NCBI RefSeq assembly: GCF_042675705.1
Contig: NZ_JBHTJJ010000001.1
Length of the DNA stretch: 64,000 nt
Source: Ruegeria arenilitoris
GTDB taxonomy: Bacteria; Pseudomonadota; Alphaproteobacteria; Rhodobacterales; Rhodobacteraceae
Direction: 5' to 3' (one strand)
The notes beneath the pieces were generated by a model, which was not told the origin of the DNA, searched no databases, and was given only the letters and a program-made list of their open reading frames with translations. The translations under genes and the position numbers were made by a program. This document shows, piece after piece, positions 42,675 to 51,964 of the stretch. Numbering within the stretch: the first letter of the stretch is position 1; the number at the start of each line of letters is the position of its first letter.

Positions 42675-44078
42675 ATGGACACGATTGAAATCGGCCTGTG
42701 GGTCACGGGCGGCCTGCTGGTTCTTGTCGTCGCGGGCATGCGCGTTGCGTTTGCCGCAGGCCTCGCAGGGTTGGTGGGGCTGGTCTGGATATTCTGGGCC
42801 AAGTTCGGATATGACCCGGATCGGTTTGGCAAGGCTTTGACCGTTGCCGTCAAGACGGCGGGGCAGGTGCCGCATTCCAAAGTGGCCTCGCACACGCTCA
42901 GCCTGATCCCAACTTTCATCCTGATCGGATACTTGGCCTATTACGCGGGTTTGACCCGGGCTTTGTTCGAAGCGGCCAAGCGCTGGGTCGCCTGGGTGCC
43001 GGGTGGTTTGGCAGTGTCCACGGTTTTCGCGACGGCTGGCTTTGCAGCCGTGTCAGGCGCGTCGGTGGCGACGTCGGCGGTCTTTGCCCGCATTGCCATC
43101 CCCGAGATGCTGGACGTCGGCTACAACAAAAGGTTTGCCGCAGGCGTCGTGGCCGCAGGTGGTACTTTGGCGTCGCTGATCCCACCTTCCGCGATCCTTG
43201 TGATCTATGCGATCATCGTCGAGCAGGATGTGGGCAAACTGCTGCTCGCCGGGTTCATCCCAGGTGCGTTTTCAGCGGTGATCTACGGATTGCTGATCAT
43301 CGGTATCGCGGTTTTCTTCAAAAACGTGGGTCCGCCGGTGCGGGGCTTTACTTGGAAACAGCGCTTTGCTGCGTTGCCCGGCGCGCTGCCGATCTTCGCG
43401 GTAATCCTGATCATCATCTGTTTTGTCTACAACCCATTCGGTGACAAGGCGTGGGGAACGCCGACTGAGGGCGGCGCAATCGGTGCATTCATCGTGTTCT
43501 GTTTTGCGCTGTTTCACGGCATGCGCTGGACCGAGCTGAAGTCGGCGTTGCTTGAAACCGCCAAGCTGACGGCGATGATCTTCTCGATCATCTGGGGTGT
43601 CTTGATCTACGTGCGCTTTCTGGGTTTTGCCGACCTGCCCGGAGCGTTCTCGGATTGGATCACTTCCCTACATATGTCACCCATGCTGATCCTGATCTGT
43701 ATCCTGTTGGCCTATGCCGTGCTTGGCATGTTCATGGATGCAATCGGGATGCTGCTGCTGACTCTGCCGGTGGTCTATCCTGCCGTCATGGCCCTGAACG
43801 GGGGCGAGGCGGTGAGCGCGGCCGACAGCGCATTCGGTATGTCCGGACCCATGTGCGCGATCTGGTTTGGTATTCTGGTGGTCAAGATGGCCGAGTTCTG
43901 TCTGATCACGCCGCCCATCGGCCTGAACTGCTTCGTGGTCGCTGGCGTGCGCCCGGACCTGAGCGTTCAGGATGTGTTCAAGGGCGTGGCTCCGTTCTTC
44001 GTCGCTGATGCGGTGACCATTGCGCTGTTGGTGGCGTTTCCGGCGATCGTTCTGTATCTGCCATCGCTTGCCGGCTGA
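42675..44078 (+). CDS. TRAP transporter large permease (DctM)
   Basis: 467 aa with about twelve membrane helices, the DctM ion-transporter family. GASVATSAVFARIAIPEML, GGTLASLIPPSAILVIYAIIVEQD and MDAIGMLLLTLPVVYPAVM are the conserved Na+/substrate hairpins. Moves the organic acid with sodium, using the DctP and DctQ partners. The protein is slightly longer than usual at its N-terminus, where a charged stretch (FGYDPDRFGKAL) follows helix two. Confidence 0.9.
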   Translation: MDTIEIGLWVTGGLLVLVVAGMRVAFAAGLAGLVGLVWIFWAKFGYDPDRFGKALTVAVKTAGQVPHSKVASHTLSLIPTFILIGYLAYYAGLTRALFEAAKRWVAWVPGGLAVSTVFATAGFAAVSGASVATSAVFARIAIPEMLDVGYNKRFAAGVVAAGGTLASLIPPSAILVIYAIIVEQDVGKLLLAGFIPGAFSAVIYGLLIIGIAVFFKNVGPPVRGFTWKQRFAALPGALPIFAVILIIICFVYNPFGDKAWGTPTEGGAIGAFIVFCFALFHGMRWTELKSALLETAKLTAMIFSIIWGVLIYVRFLGFADLPGAFSDWITSLHMSPMLILICILLAYAVLGMFMDAIGMLLLTLPVVYPAVMALNGGEAVSAADSAFGMSGPMCAIWFGILVVKMAEFCLITPPIGLNCFVVAGVRPDLSVQDVFKGVAPFFVADAVTIALLVAFPAIVLYLPSLAG

Positions 44079-44200
44079 AGTTTTGGGCAATCCAGGCACG
44101 GAATGTGATGCATGGCTCTGCCGCGCGCATAGAGATTTCGGGCTGCACAAAGCTTCGGTGCCGCAGTGGACCCAATACCTCAGTGTCGTAAAGACTGAAC

Positions 44201-44215
44201 GGGGGCAGCGCCCCC
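44201..44215 (-). terminator. Possible terminator after ornithine cyclodeaminase
   Basis: GGGGGC (44201-44206) and GCCCCC (44210-44215) form a tight stem with a 3-nt loop, 34 bp past the ornithine cyclodeaminase stop. It has no T-run on the minus strand, so it is only a candidate. The rest of 44079-44248 holds no recognisable gene. Confidence 0.35.
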
Positions 44216-44248
44216 ATCCGGCCTAACGGCAAAACCGGTCGAAACGGC

Positions 44249-45289
44249 TCACTTGGCCCGCATGAGCATGCCAAACAGGTCGCGCGGATCGTCCGGGTCG
44301 GCCAGCATGTCCAGTGGCTCGAAGAACTCGGTTCCCTCGATCGCGCGCTTGACGTAGCGCAGGGCCGAGAAGTCCTCGATCGCGAAACCGACGCTGTCGA
44401 ACAGAGTGATCTGCCGGTCGTCACGGCGACCTTCGGCTTGACCGGTGATGACCTGCCACATCTCGGTGACCGGGTGGTCAGGGTCCAGAGCTTGAATTTC
44501 ACCTTCGATCCGGGTCTGCTCGGGGTATTCCACGAAAATGTCGGACCGCAGAAGAATGTCGCGATGCAATTCGGTCTTTCCAGGGCAGTCGCCTCCGATC
44601 GCGTTGATGTGCACGCCCGGGCCGACCATGTTGTCGGTCAGGATGGTGGCGTATTTCTTGTCGGCGGTGCAGGTGGTGATGATCTGCGCGCCCTCGATCG
44701 CCTCTTCGGCCGAGCGGCACGAAAGCACGTTCAAACCGGTCCCTTGCAGGTTGGCCGCGCATTTCGCGGTGGCGGCGGATTCGATGTCATAAAGGCGAAC
44801 GGTGTCAATTCCACACATGGCCTTGAAGGCCAGGCACTGAAATTCGGACTGCGCGCCATTGCCGATCATCGCCATCGTGGACGCATTCTTGGGGGCCAGG
44901 TACTTGCCGACAAGCGCCGAAGTGGCCGCGGTGCGCAGCGCCGTCAGCATCGTCATCTCGGTCAACAGGGTCGGATACCCGGTGTACACGTCCGCAAGAA
45001 GGCCGAATGCGGTGACGGTCTGCAGGCCCTCGGACGTGTTCTTGGGGTGGCCGTTCACATATTTGAACCCATAGGCCTCGCCGTCCGAAGTGGGCATCAG
45101 TTCGATCACGCCATGCGGGGAATGGGCCGGGATGCGCGGGGTCTTGTCGAAGCTCTCCCACCGTTTGAAGTCGTCCTCGATCTGGGCGGCGATCTCGGTG
45201 ATCATTCTTTCGACACCGATGTGGTGGATCAGCCGCATCATGTTGTCGACGGATACGAAGGGAACAAGCGCCTTGTCGGAAGGTTGCAT
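44249..45289 (-). CDS. ocd: Ornithine cyclodeaminase
   Basis: 346 aa. Mu-crystallin/ornithine cyclodeaminase family with the Rossmann motif MIGNGAQSEFQCLAF (about 146-160). It turns ornithine into proline and ammonia with NAD+ as a bound cofactor. DRNMVGPG-like and VHINAIGGDCPGKTEL segments are typical. Last in an operon after arginase and CtlX, so the set converts arginine and citrulline to proline. The start has GAGAGACCCC upstream. A related alanine dehydrogenase or lysine cyclodeaminase is less likely here. Confidence 0.9.
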   Translation of the reverse strand: MQPSDKALVPFVSVDNMMRLIHHIGVERMITEIAAQIEDDFKRWESFDKTPRIPAHSPHGVIELMPTSDGEAYGFKYVNGHPKNTSEGLQTVTAFGLLADVYTGYPTLLTEMTMLTALRTAATSALVGKYLAPKNASTMAMIGNGAQSEFQCLAFKAMCGIDTVRLYDIESAATAKCAANLQGTGLNVLSCRSAEEAIEGAQIITTCTADKKYATILTDNMVGPGVHINAIGGDCPGKTELHRDILLRSDIFVEYPEQTRIEGEIQALDPDHPVTEMWQVITGQAEGRRDDRQITLFDSVGFAIEDFSALRYVKRAIEGTEFFEPLDMLADPDDPRDLFGMLMRAK

Positions 45290-45299
45290 GGGGTCTCTC

Positions 45300-46220
45300 C
45301 TAGCGGCGTGACAGGTGGATGCCTGCGATCATGCAGCGCACCGACCCGCCGGCGGTTTCGATGGTGGGAACGGACAGCGGCAGGGGCGTCGCGCTGTCCT
45401 GGATGATGTCGATCTGATCAGGGCGCAGCGAGGCCAAAGCCCGGCTGGACAGCGCCAGAACCAGCCGGTCGCGGCCCGTCAGTTCGATGGCGTTACCGGC
45501 AAATTCAGCGATCTGGCCGTGGGTCAGGTCGATCACCGTGCGGCCGGATTCCTCGAGCCGCGCCTTCACGGTCGCGCGCCGCTCGGGGTCGGTGATCATG
45601 TCCAGACAGATCAGGGCGTAGTGTGTGCCGATCCCCATCAGAACATTGGTGTGATAGACATCTCGGCCCTGCGCGTCGCGGGCTTCGAAGGCGATTGGCT
45701 CATAGTTGAAATGGGTGCAGAACCGTTCCAGCAGCACCGGGTCGGCACGGTTGGATTTTACCGTATATGCAATGCGCCCGACGTGATCGAGCACCATCGC
45801 ACCGGTGCCCTCCAGCGCGAGGTTGTCCTGCTCGAGGCCGGAATAGTCGATCACGTCCTGAACGCGATAGTCGCGTTTCAGCATCTCGATCACATCCATC
45901 CGCCGCTCGCGCCGGCGCGAGGGGACGAACATCGGATAGATCGCCACGTGCCCGCCCGGATGGGTCGAGAACCAGTTGTTCGGAAACACGCTGTCGGGCG
46001 TGTCGTTGTCACCGAAATCGTCGAACACGTGCACGGTCACGCCGGCGTCGCGCAGTTGGGCGACCGCGTGGTCATGCTCGTCGCGAGCGGCGGCCGAGGT
46101 CGCCTCGGCCGAGCGGTTGGCCAGCGTCTGGAACGCGTTGTCGTCACGGGTTTCGGGGTTCGAGGCAAAGGCGTGTGGCCGGATCATGACCACGGCCGAA
46201 GGGGCCTGAAGGGAATGCAT
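45300..46220 (-). CDS. ctlX: Citrulline utilisation hydrolase CtlX (arginine-deiminase superfamily)
   Basis: 306 aa guanidine-modifying-enzyme fold. DSVFPNNWFSTHPGGHVAIYP (about 76-96) gives the substrate aspartate and asparagines; the nucleophile is C296 in GGSVRCMIAG, and HTNVLMGIG gives the catalytic histidine. CtlX hydrolyses citrulline to ornithine, CO2 and ammonia. The start shares one base with the arginase stop. Position between arginase and ornithine cyclodeaminase supports that both arginine and citrulline enter at ornithine. Confidence 0.87.
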   Translation of the reverse strand: MHSLQAPSAVVMIRPHAFASNPETRDDNAFQTLANRSAEATSAAARDEHDHAVAQLRDAGVTVHVFDDFGDNDTPDSVFPNNWFSTHPGGHVAIYPMFVPSRRRERRMDVIEMLKRDYRVQDVIDYSGLEQDNLALEGTGAMVLDHVGRIAYTVKSNRADPVLLERFCTHFNYEPIAFEARDAQGRDVYHTNVLMGIGTHYALICLDMITDPERRATVKARLEESGRTVIDLTHGQIAEFAGNAIELTGRDRLVLALSSRALASLRPDQIDIIQDSATPLPLSVPTIETAGGSVRCMIAGIHLSRR

Positions 46221-47140
46221 CAGAAGCTCCGGGTAATGCGGTCGAAGATGCGGCGCCCAAGCAACGAGGCGGCTAGGTCGACCATCAGTTTGGCGGTGCG
46301 GCCGCGTTCATCGAGAAAGGGGTTCAGCTCGACCAGGTCCAGCGAGCAGACCAGTCCGCTTTCGTGCAGCAGTTCCATGGCCAGATGCGCCTCGCGTTCG
46401 GTGGCGCCGCCGGGAACGGTGGTGCCGACGGCCGGCGCGATGGCGGGGTCCAGGAAATCCACGTCCAGCGAGACATGCAGAATGCCGTTCGCGGCGCGGA
46501 CGCGGTCCAGAAAGGCCATCAGCGGAGCTTTGATACCGTGTTCGTCGATGCTGCGCATGTCGGCCAGCATGGCGCGGTCTTTTTCAAGTGCGGCGCGCTC
46601 GGCCGGATCGACCGAGCGCAGGCCGATCATGCCGACGCGGTCGGTCGGAACGGGGGCCGCCAGCGCGGGGAAGGCGTCGAACCCGGGCTGGCCGGTGAAA
46701 TAGGCGACCGGCGTGCCATGCAGGTTGCCGCTGCCGGTGCTGTTGGGTGTGTGGAAATCGCTGTGCGCGTCCAGCCAAAGCACGAACAGCGGGCGCCCGA
46801 TCTGCTGCGCATGGGCGGCCATGCCAGAGACCGTGCCCATCGACAGGGCATGATCGCCCCCCATAAAGATCGGCAGACCTTGTTGGGCCGCCTGTTGCGC
46901 GACCCGTTTCAAAGCCCGCGTCCACCCTACGCATTCGGGTAGGGCAAAGAGGTGATCATGTTGCGGCATGTCGACAGTGTCCGGGCGGATGTCGCCAAAG
47001 TCTGTGACGGTGTGCCCGAGGTCGGACAGAGCCTCGGCAATTCCGGCCACCCGGTACGTGTCGGGCCCCATCCGGCAACCCTGTCGCCGCTTGCCGACGT
47101 CCATGCCGGCACCAACGAGAATGACTGATTTGGTATCCAT
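46220..47140 (-). CDS. rocF: Arginase
   Basis: 306 aa, ureohydrolase family with a Mn-Mn site. H97 in GGDHALSMG, D124, H126 and D128 in DAHSDFHTP, D226 and D228 in SLDVDFLDP. Cleaves arginine to ornithine and urea. The length and the HTP loop fit arginase rather than agmatinase. First gene of arginase-CtlX-ornithine cyclodeaminase; 44 bp from the divergent Lrp-type regulator, which should control it in response to an amino acid. Confidence 0.92.
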   Translation of the reverse strand: MDTKSVILVGAGMDVGKRRQGCRMGPDTYRVAGIAEALSDLGHTVTDFGDIRPDTVDMPQHDHLFALPECVGWTRALKRVAQQAAQQGLPIFMGGDHALSMGTVSGMAAHAQQIGRPLFVLWLDAHSDFHTPNSTGSGNLHGTPVAYFTGQPGFDAFPALAAPVPTDRVGMIGLRSVDPAERAALEKDRAMLADMRSIDEHGIKAPLMAFLDRVRAANGILHVSLDVDFLDPAIAPAVGTTVPGGATEREAHLAMELLHESGLVCSLDLVELNPFLDERGRTAKLMVDLAASLLGRRIFDRITRSF

Positions 47141-47184
47141 ACGTTCATTTAGCGGTGCAATGCGGGTTGCGTGAAGGAGGCAAA

Positions 47185-47655
47185 ATGCTCAAAATGAAAT
47201 CTGAAAATCCAAATTGGAAACACGAAATGGACGATCTGGACAGCCGCTTGCTCAGCGCCCTTCACCGAGACGCTCGCGCGTCCCTGTCAGAGCTTGCAGA
47301 AGTGCTGGGTGTAACGCGGACGACCGTGCGCAGCCGGCTGCAGCGGCTCAAGCAATCGGGTGAGATTGTGGGCTTTACTGTCCTGACCCGTCGGGACGTC
47401 GCGCAAAGCCCGGTGCGCGGGTTGATGATGCTGGAAATCGAAGGGCGCGGAACCGAGCGCATCATGGCCCGGATCGCAGCCATGCGGCAGGTGCGGGCGG
47501 TGCATTCCACCAACGGCGGATGGGACCTGATCGCCGAGATCGGGACCGAAACGCTAGCCGAACTGGACGAGGTTCTGTTCCAGATCCGCCGCATCGAAGG
47601 CGTGACCCGCTCCGAGACCAATCTGCTTCTGTCCACTCGAAAAGGCCGCTTTTGA
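47185..47655 (+). CDS. Lrp/AsnC-family regulator of arginine catabolism
   Basis: 156 aa from ATG 47185 with AAGGAGG seven bases upstream; the frame begins at 47155 but that lacks a site. N-terminal AsnC-type helix-turn-helix (residues 17-65, LDSRLLSALHRDARASLSEL and VTRTTVRSRLQRL) followed by the RAM ligand domain (75-150). It probably activates the divergent arginase operon when arginine or ornithine is present. The shared intergenic space is only 44 bp. Confidence 0.87.
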   Translation: MLKMKSENPNWKHEMDDLDSRLLSALHRDARASLSELAEVLGVTRTTVRSRLQRLKQSGEIVGFTVLTRRDVAQSPVRGLMMLEIEGRGTERIMARIAAMRQVRAVHSTNGGWDLIAEIGTETLAELDEVLFQIRRIEGVTRSETNLLLSTRKGRF

Positions 47656-47756
47656 ACCGCCCGCCATTCACCAGCGCGGCATAGCTTTGAATACCAAACG
47701 ATTTGTGCAAGAGTTTTCCCGCAGGCTTGATCAAGCCCATGGGCAGGGAAATCAAT

Positions 47757-50366
47757 ATGAGCACAGCAGACCCAGGCGAAAACTCGCGGGCGGAGATCCT
47801 GATTGCCCGGGTGACCGGTCTGTTGGAGCAGCCGGTTGTCAGGTTGGCTATACCTGTGGTGATAACGCTGATCGCGTTGACGGTGCTGCACGACCTGTCG
47901 AGCCATGTGAAATGGTCGGACGTTCAGTCTGACATTGCCGGAACATCCTGGCGGGTGATGTTCCTTGCCGTGTTCTGGACGGCTTTCAGTTTTCTGTCTC
48001 TGTCCTTCTATGACGTCTTCGCCGTGCAGAGCGTGGCGGGGGGAACGGTCCCCCTTCGCATTGCGGCAATGGCCGGGGCCAGCGGCTATGCGGTGTCGAA
48101 TTGCCTTGGTTTTTCGTACATCACGGGCACGGCGATCCGCTATCGGATCTATGCGTCGCTGGGGTTGGATCTGGGACGGGTCGCGGGCGTGATCGCCACA
48201 TCATGGGTGGCCTTCTGGATGGGCCTCATCCTGATCCTCGGCGGAATGATGACGCTTCATCCGGACGGGATCGCCCAAGCGTTGCCGATCAGCGGAACGC
48301 TTGAAACGGTCATCGGGGTCGTCCTGCTGGCCGGTCTGCTGGTGCTGTTTGTATGGCTGGCCAAAGGCGGGCGTCGGCTGTCCTTTGGCGGGGTGGGATT
48401 TGACTTGCCCGGAGGCAAGTTGGCCAGCCTTTTGACACTGGCCGCAATCGGGGATCTGTTCGGCGCGTCGATGGCTCTATATGTTCTGATGCCCGACGAT
48501 CTGGGCGTCGGTTATCCCTATTTCTTCACGATCTATATCTGCGCAATCGCAGTTGGGATTCTCAGCCATGCGCCGGGCGGAATCGGTGTGTTCGAGGCCA
48601 CGTTGATCGCAGGGCTGGGGGCCTCGGGCCGGTCGGACGTGATTGCCGCCTTGCTGCTCTACCGGGTTGTCTACACGTTTTTGCCATTTGCCATCGCAAG
48701 CCTGTCGATCGCTATCGCCTCCGCGCTGGCACACCGGCATCACATCAGCGGCGCGGCCACCTGGTTTTACCGGGCCGTCCGGCCAATCGTGCCGATGGTG
48801 GCTGCCGGTATTGCAGCAGTGGCCGGTGTGGTTCTTCTGGTGTCCGGCACCTTGCCTGCCAGCTCGACGAAACTGGGGATCCTGCGCGAGTTTCTGCCCT
48901 TGTCCTTCGTCGAGGCATCGCATCTGGCCGGAAGCGCCATTGGCGTTCTGCTGCTGCTTGTGGCGCGGGGGCTGTACCGCAAGCTGTACCGGGCATGGAT
49001 CGTTGCCATGATCCTGATGCTGGCCGGGTTCTTCGCATCACTGGCCAAGGGGCTGGATACGCATGAGGCCGTCGGAATGCTTGCAGCCATCGGTTTGTTG
49101 GCCCTGTTTCGCGGGGCGTTCTACCGGGTCAGCGGGGCATCCATCTTCCGACTGAACATTCCCTGGCTGGTCAGCCTGCTCACGTTGCTGGCGGTGATCT
49201 TCTGGATCGGGTTGTTCGCCTATTCCCATGTCGAATACGAAAACGCGTTGTGGTGGGAGTTTGCATGGAATGGCGATGCCTCGCGGTTCCTGCGCTCCAG
49301 CATGGTGGTGGCGGTGATCGTCGGGGTGGTGGCCGTGAACTCGCTGTTCGGACGCACGATCCCCGCACGTCAACGAACCGAGATCCCCGCGGCGGTCGAA
49401 CGTCTGGCGTTGGCCAGCGAAGACACCGAAGCGCAAATCAGCCTGACCGGCGACAAGCAGTTTCTGATCGCGCCAGATGAAAGCGCCTTTCTGGCCTATG
49501 CCGATTCCGGCAACGCGTTGATCAGCAAGGGCGAGCCTGTCGGCGATGAGGCCGCCGGCCAGCAACTGATTTGGCAGTTGCGCGAAATGGCCGACGCCGA
49601 AGGCAAGCTCTGCGCTTTCTACAGTGTGTCCACCAAGTATCTGCCTACGTTTCTGGACCTCGGGCTGTCAATCCTCAAGATCGGTGAAGTCGCCCGTGTT
49701 CCGCTGAAGGACTTCACGCTGGACGGCAAATCCCGCAAGCGGTTCCGTCAGGCCCGGAACCGGGCCGAGCGTGAAGGATATGTCTTCGAGATCATTCCCA
49801 AAGAGCAGCTGGGACCTGTCCTGCCCGAGCTGCGCCAGATCTCGGATCACTGGCTGGAAGGCAAGGCGGGTGCGGAAAAGGGTTTTGCCCTGGGCGGGTT
49901 CGACGAACAGTACCTGTCCTATTTCGATCATGCGGTTCTGAAGAACGGCGAGACGGGTAGGATCGTGGCTTTTGCCAACCTGTTTCAGGGCGGCAACAAG
50001 TCGGAATTGTCGCTGGATCTGATGCGCTACGAGCCCGACTGCCCCAGCTTTGTCATGGATGCTCTGTTCGCCGAGATGATGAACTGGGGTGCCGGCCAAG
50101 GGTTCCATTGGTTCTCATTGGGGGCCGCGCCGTTTTCCGGGATCGAAAACCGGCAACTCGCCTCGCTCTGGAACCGGATCGGCGGTTTCGTCTACGAGCA
50201 CGGCGAGCAGTTCTACCACTTCGAGGGTCTGCGCGCCTTCAAGCAGAAGTTCGACCCGGAATGGAGCCCCAACTATCTGGCCAGCCCAGGCGGGCTGGCG
50301 GCGCCGCGCATCCTGTACGAGGTGAACATCCTGATCTCTGGCGGCCTGACGGGCCTGACGAAATAG
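47757..50366 (+). CDS. mprF: Phosphatidylglycerol lysyl- (or aminoacyl-)transferase/flippase MprF
   Basis: 869 aa from ATG 47757. The N-terminal half has a dozen or more membrane helices (UPF0104 flippase-like, with YPYFFTIYICAIAVGILSHAPGGIGVFEATLIAGLG-type core around residues 255-290). The C-terminal DUF2156 synthase (about 560-860) has a two-GNAT fold with FANLFQGGNKSELSLDLMRY. It transfers an amino acid from aminoacyl-tRNA to phosphatidylglycerol and flips the product, reducing surface negative charge. The amino acid cannot be told. Downstream of the arginine locus but with its own 100-bp leader. Confidence 0.88.
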   Translation: MSTADPGENSRAEILIARVTGLLEQPVVRLAIPVVITLIALTVLHDLSSHVKWSDVQSDIAGTSWRVMFLAVFWTAFSFLSLSFYDVFAVQSVAGGTVPLRIAAMAGASGYAVSNCLGFSYITGTAIRYRIYASLGLDLGRVAGVIATSWVAFWMGLILILGGMMTLHPDGIAQALPISGTLETVIGVVLLAGLLVLFVWLAKGGRRLSFGGVGFDLPGGKLASLLTLAAIGDLFGASMALYVLMPDDLGVGYPYFFTIYICAIAVGILSHAPGGIGVFEATLIAGLGASGRSDVIAALLLYRVVYTFLPFAIASLSIAIASALAHRHHISGAATWFYRAVRPIVPMVAAGIAAVAGVVLLVSGTLPASSTKLGILREFLPLSFVEASHLAGSAIGVLLLLVARGLYRKLYRAWIVAMILMLAGFFASLAKGLDTHEAVGMLAAIGLLALFRGAFYRVSGASIFRLNIPWLVSLLTLLAVIFWIGLFAYSHVEYENALWWEFAWNGDASRFLRSSMVVAVIVGVVAVNSLFGRTIPARQRTEIPAAVERLALASEDTEAQISLTGDKQFLIAPDESAFLAYADSGNALISKGEPVGDEAAGQQLIWQLREMADAEGKLCAFYSVSTKYLPTFLDLGLSILKIGEVARVPLKDFTLDGKSRKRFRQARNRAEREGYVFEIIPKEQLGPVLPELRQISDHWLEGKAGAEKGFALGGFDEQYLSYFDHAVLKNGETGRIVAFANLFQGGNKSELSLDLMRYEPDCPSFVMDALFAEMMNWGAGQGFHWFSLGAAPFSGIENRQLASLWNRIGGFVYEHGEQFYHFEGLRAFKQKFDPEWSPNYLASPGGLAAPRILYEVNILISGGLTGLTK

Positions 50367-50369
50367 CGC

Positions 50370-51962
50370 CTAGTTCAGAGTTGCCCGTGTCGGATCCTGC
50401 TGCAGCAGGTCACCCCAATCGGTGCGATAGGACATCTCGGCCAGTACGGTTTCCGGCAGAAACTCCTGATTCTGACGAATCTGCCAGCCCCCGCCCAGCC
50501 CCTTGTAGACCGCGACCAGGTTCGACGACACCTGCTGGCGAGCCTCGATCAGGTTGGCTTGCGAGCGCAGAAGCGCGGTCTGCGTGTTCAGCACGCGGGA
50601 ATAGTCGGCGATGCCGTCGCGATACTGGCTGACGGCGATGTCGGCGGCCTTGCGCGCCGCGTCGACACTGCGTTGGTAAAACGTCACCTGCTTGCGCGCC
50701 TGGGCGTAGGCGACCATGGCGCTTTCGACCTCGGAATAAGCCGTCAGAACGGTGTTCTGATAGTTGGCGATCAGCGCCTGATAGGCGGCGTCCTGCGCAC
50801 GTACGTTGTTCTTGATCCGCCCATAGTTCAGAACGTTCCAGACCACGCCGGCGCTGGCCAGACCCGTGGTGCTGTTCGAGCTGAACAGGTCGCGCCCGCC
50901 CGACGCCTGCAGGCCGATCGAGCCCGACAGGATGAACTGCGGATACATGTCCGCCATGGCGATGCCCACCTGCGCCGATTGCGTGGCTGCGGCCAGTTCT
51001 GCGGCGCGAACGTCGGGGCGGCGGCGCAGCAATTCGGCCGGAACGCCGACGGCGACGTTCGATCTTGCCGACGGAATCCGTCCAGACGTTCCCAGCAAAC
51101 CGGTCATGCGCGACGGTGTCGTGCCCAGCAGAACCGCCAGCGCGTTCTTGGCCTGCTGCAGATCGCTTTCCAGCGTCGGCACCAGCGCCTTGGTGTTGTT
51201 CAGCAGGGCGGTGGACTCCTGCACATCCAATTCCGTCGTCACACCATTGGTGAACCGCAACTGCGTCAGATCGTTGGCTTCCTGCTGCAGCTTGATGTTC
51301 TCGCGCGCGACGGCCAGCGACTCCTGCAGCGCGCGGATGTTGATGTACAGTGCGGCCACATCGCCCGTCAGCGTCACCAGCGCGTCGTCATAGTTGGCTA
51401 CCTGTAGCGCCAGGTTCGACCGCGCCGCCTGCACCCCGCGCCGCTGCGCCCCCCAGACATCCAGTTCCCACTGGGCGTCAAATCCCACCTGCGACGTCGA
51501 GAACTCGGTATCCAGCGGAATGATGCGGTTGATGTCTGCGATGGGACCGAGGTTGTCGCTGATCCGGCGCCGCTCCAACGCGCCGCCCACGGCCTGAGAT
51601 TGCGGATAGAGCTCGCCGAAGGCGATGCCCAGTTGCGCGCGGGCCTGCAACACGCGCGCGCCTGCGACCTGAAGGGTCAGGTTCTGGGCATAGGCCTCGG
51701 CCACCAGCTTGTTCAGGGTCGGATCATTGAAGCTCTGCCACCATTTGACCACGGGGGCGCTGCGCGATGTTAGCCCGCTGGCCTGGCTGGCGCTGGGGCT
51801 GTTGGCCTCCATCCACTGTTTCACGACCGGCGAGTTGGGGCGCACGAAATTCGGCCCGACCGGGGTGCAGGCAAACAGCAATGCGGCGCTCAACGCGGTG
51901 CCGATCAACATGCGGCGGCGGTTTCGTGGCCTGCGCGGATGGTCCGGGTTCATGTGTGTCAT
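50370..51962 (-). CDS. Outer-membrane efflux lipoprotein (NodT family)
   Basis: 530 aa. Lipobox LLFAC with C32 after a basic N-terminus; an in-frame ATG 9 bases later is an alternative start. Two OEP repeats (about 70-280 and 290-480) form the TolC-like channel, with long coiled coils. It starts right after the HlyD gene stop, so the pair makes an exit duct. Ends 3 bp from the convergent mprF stop. Confidence 0.87.
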   Translation of the reverse strand: MTHMNPDHPRRPRNRRRMLIGTALSAALLFACTPVGPNFVRPNSPVVKQWMEANSPSASQASGLTSRSAPVVKWWQSFNDPTLNKLVAEAYAQNLTLQVAGARVLQARAQLGIAFGELYPQSQAVGGALERRRISDNLGPIADINRIIPLDTEFSTSQVGFDAQWELDVWGAQRRGVQAARSNLALQVANYDDALVTLTGDVAALYINIRALQESLAVARENIKLQQEANDLTQLRFTNGVTTELDVQESTALLNNTKALVPTLESDLQQAKNALAVLLGTTPSRMTGLLGTSGRIPSARSNVAVGVPAELLRRRPDVRAAELAAATQSAQVGIAMADMYPQFILSGSIGLQASGGRDLFSSNSTTGLASAGVVWNVLNYGRIKNNVRAQDAAYQALIANYQNTVLTAYSEVESAMVAYAQARKQVTFYQRSVDAARKAADIAVSQYRDGIADYSRVLNTQTALLRSQANLIEARQQVSSNLVAVYKGLGGGWQIRQNQEFLPETVLAEMSYRTDWGDLLQQDPTRATLN

Positions 51963-51964
51963 GC

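Noticed and set aside
44079..44248. A gene remnant between the TRAP permease and ornithine cyclodeaminase
   Set aside because: 170 bp with stops in all frames that I examined and no recognisable motif; only a short GC hairpin is evident.
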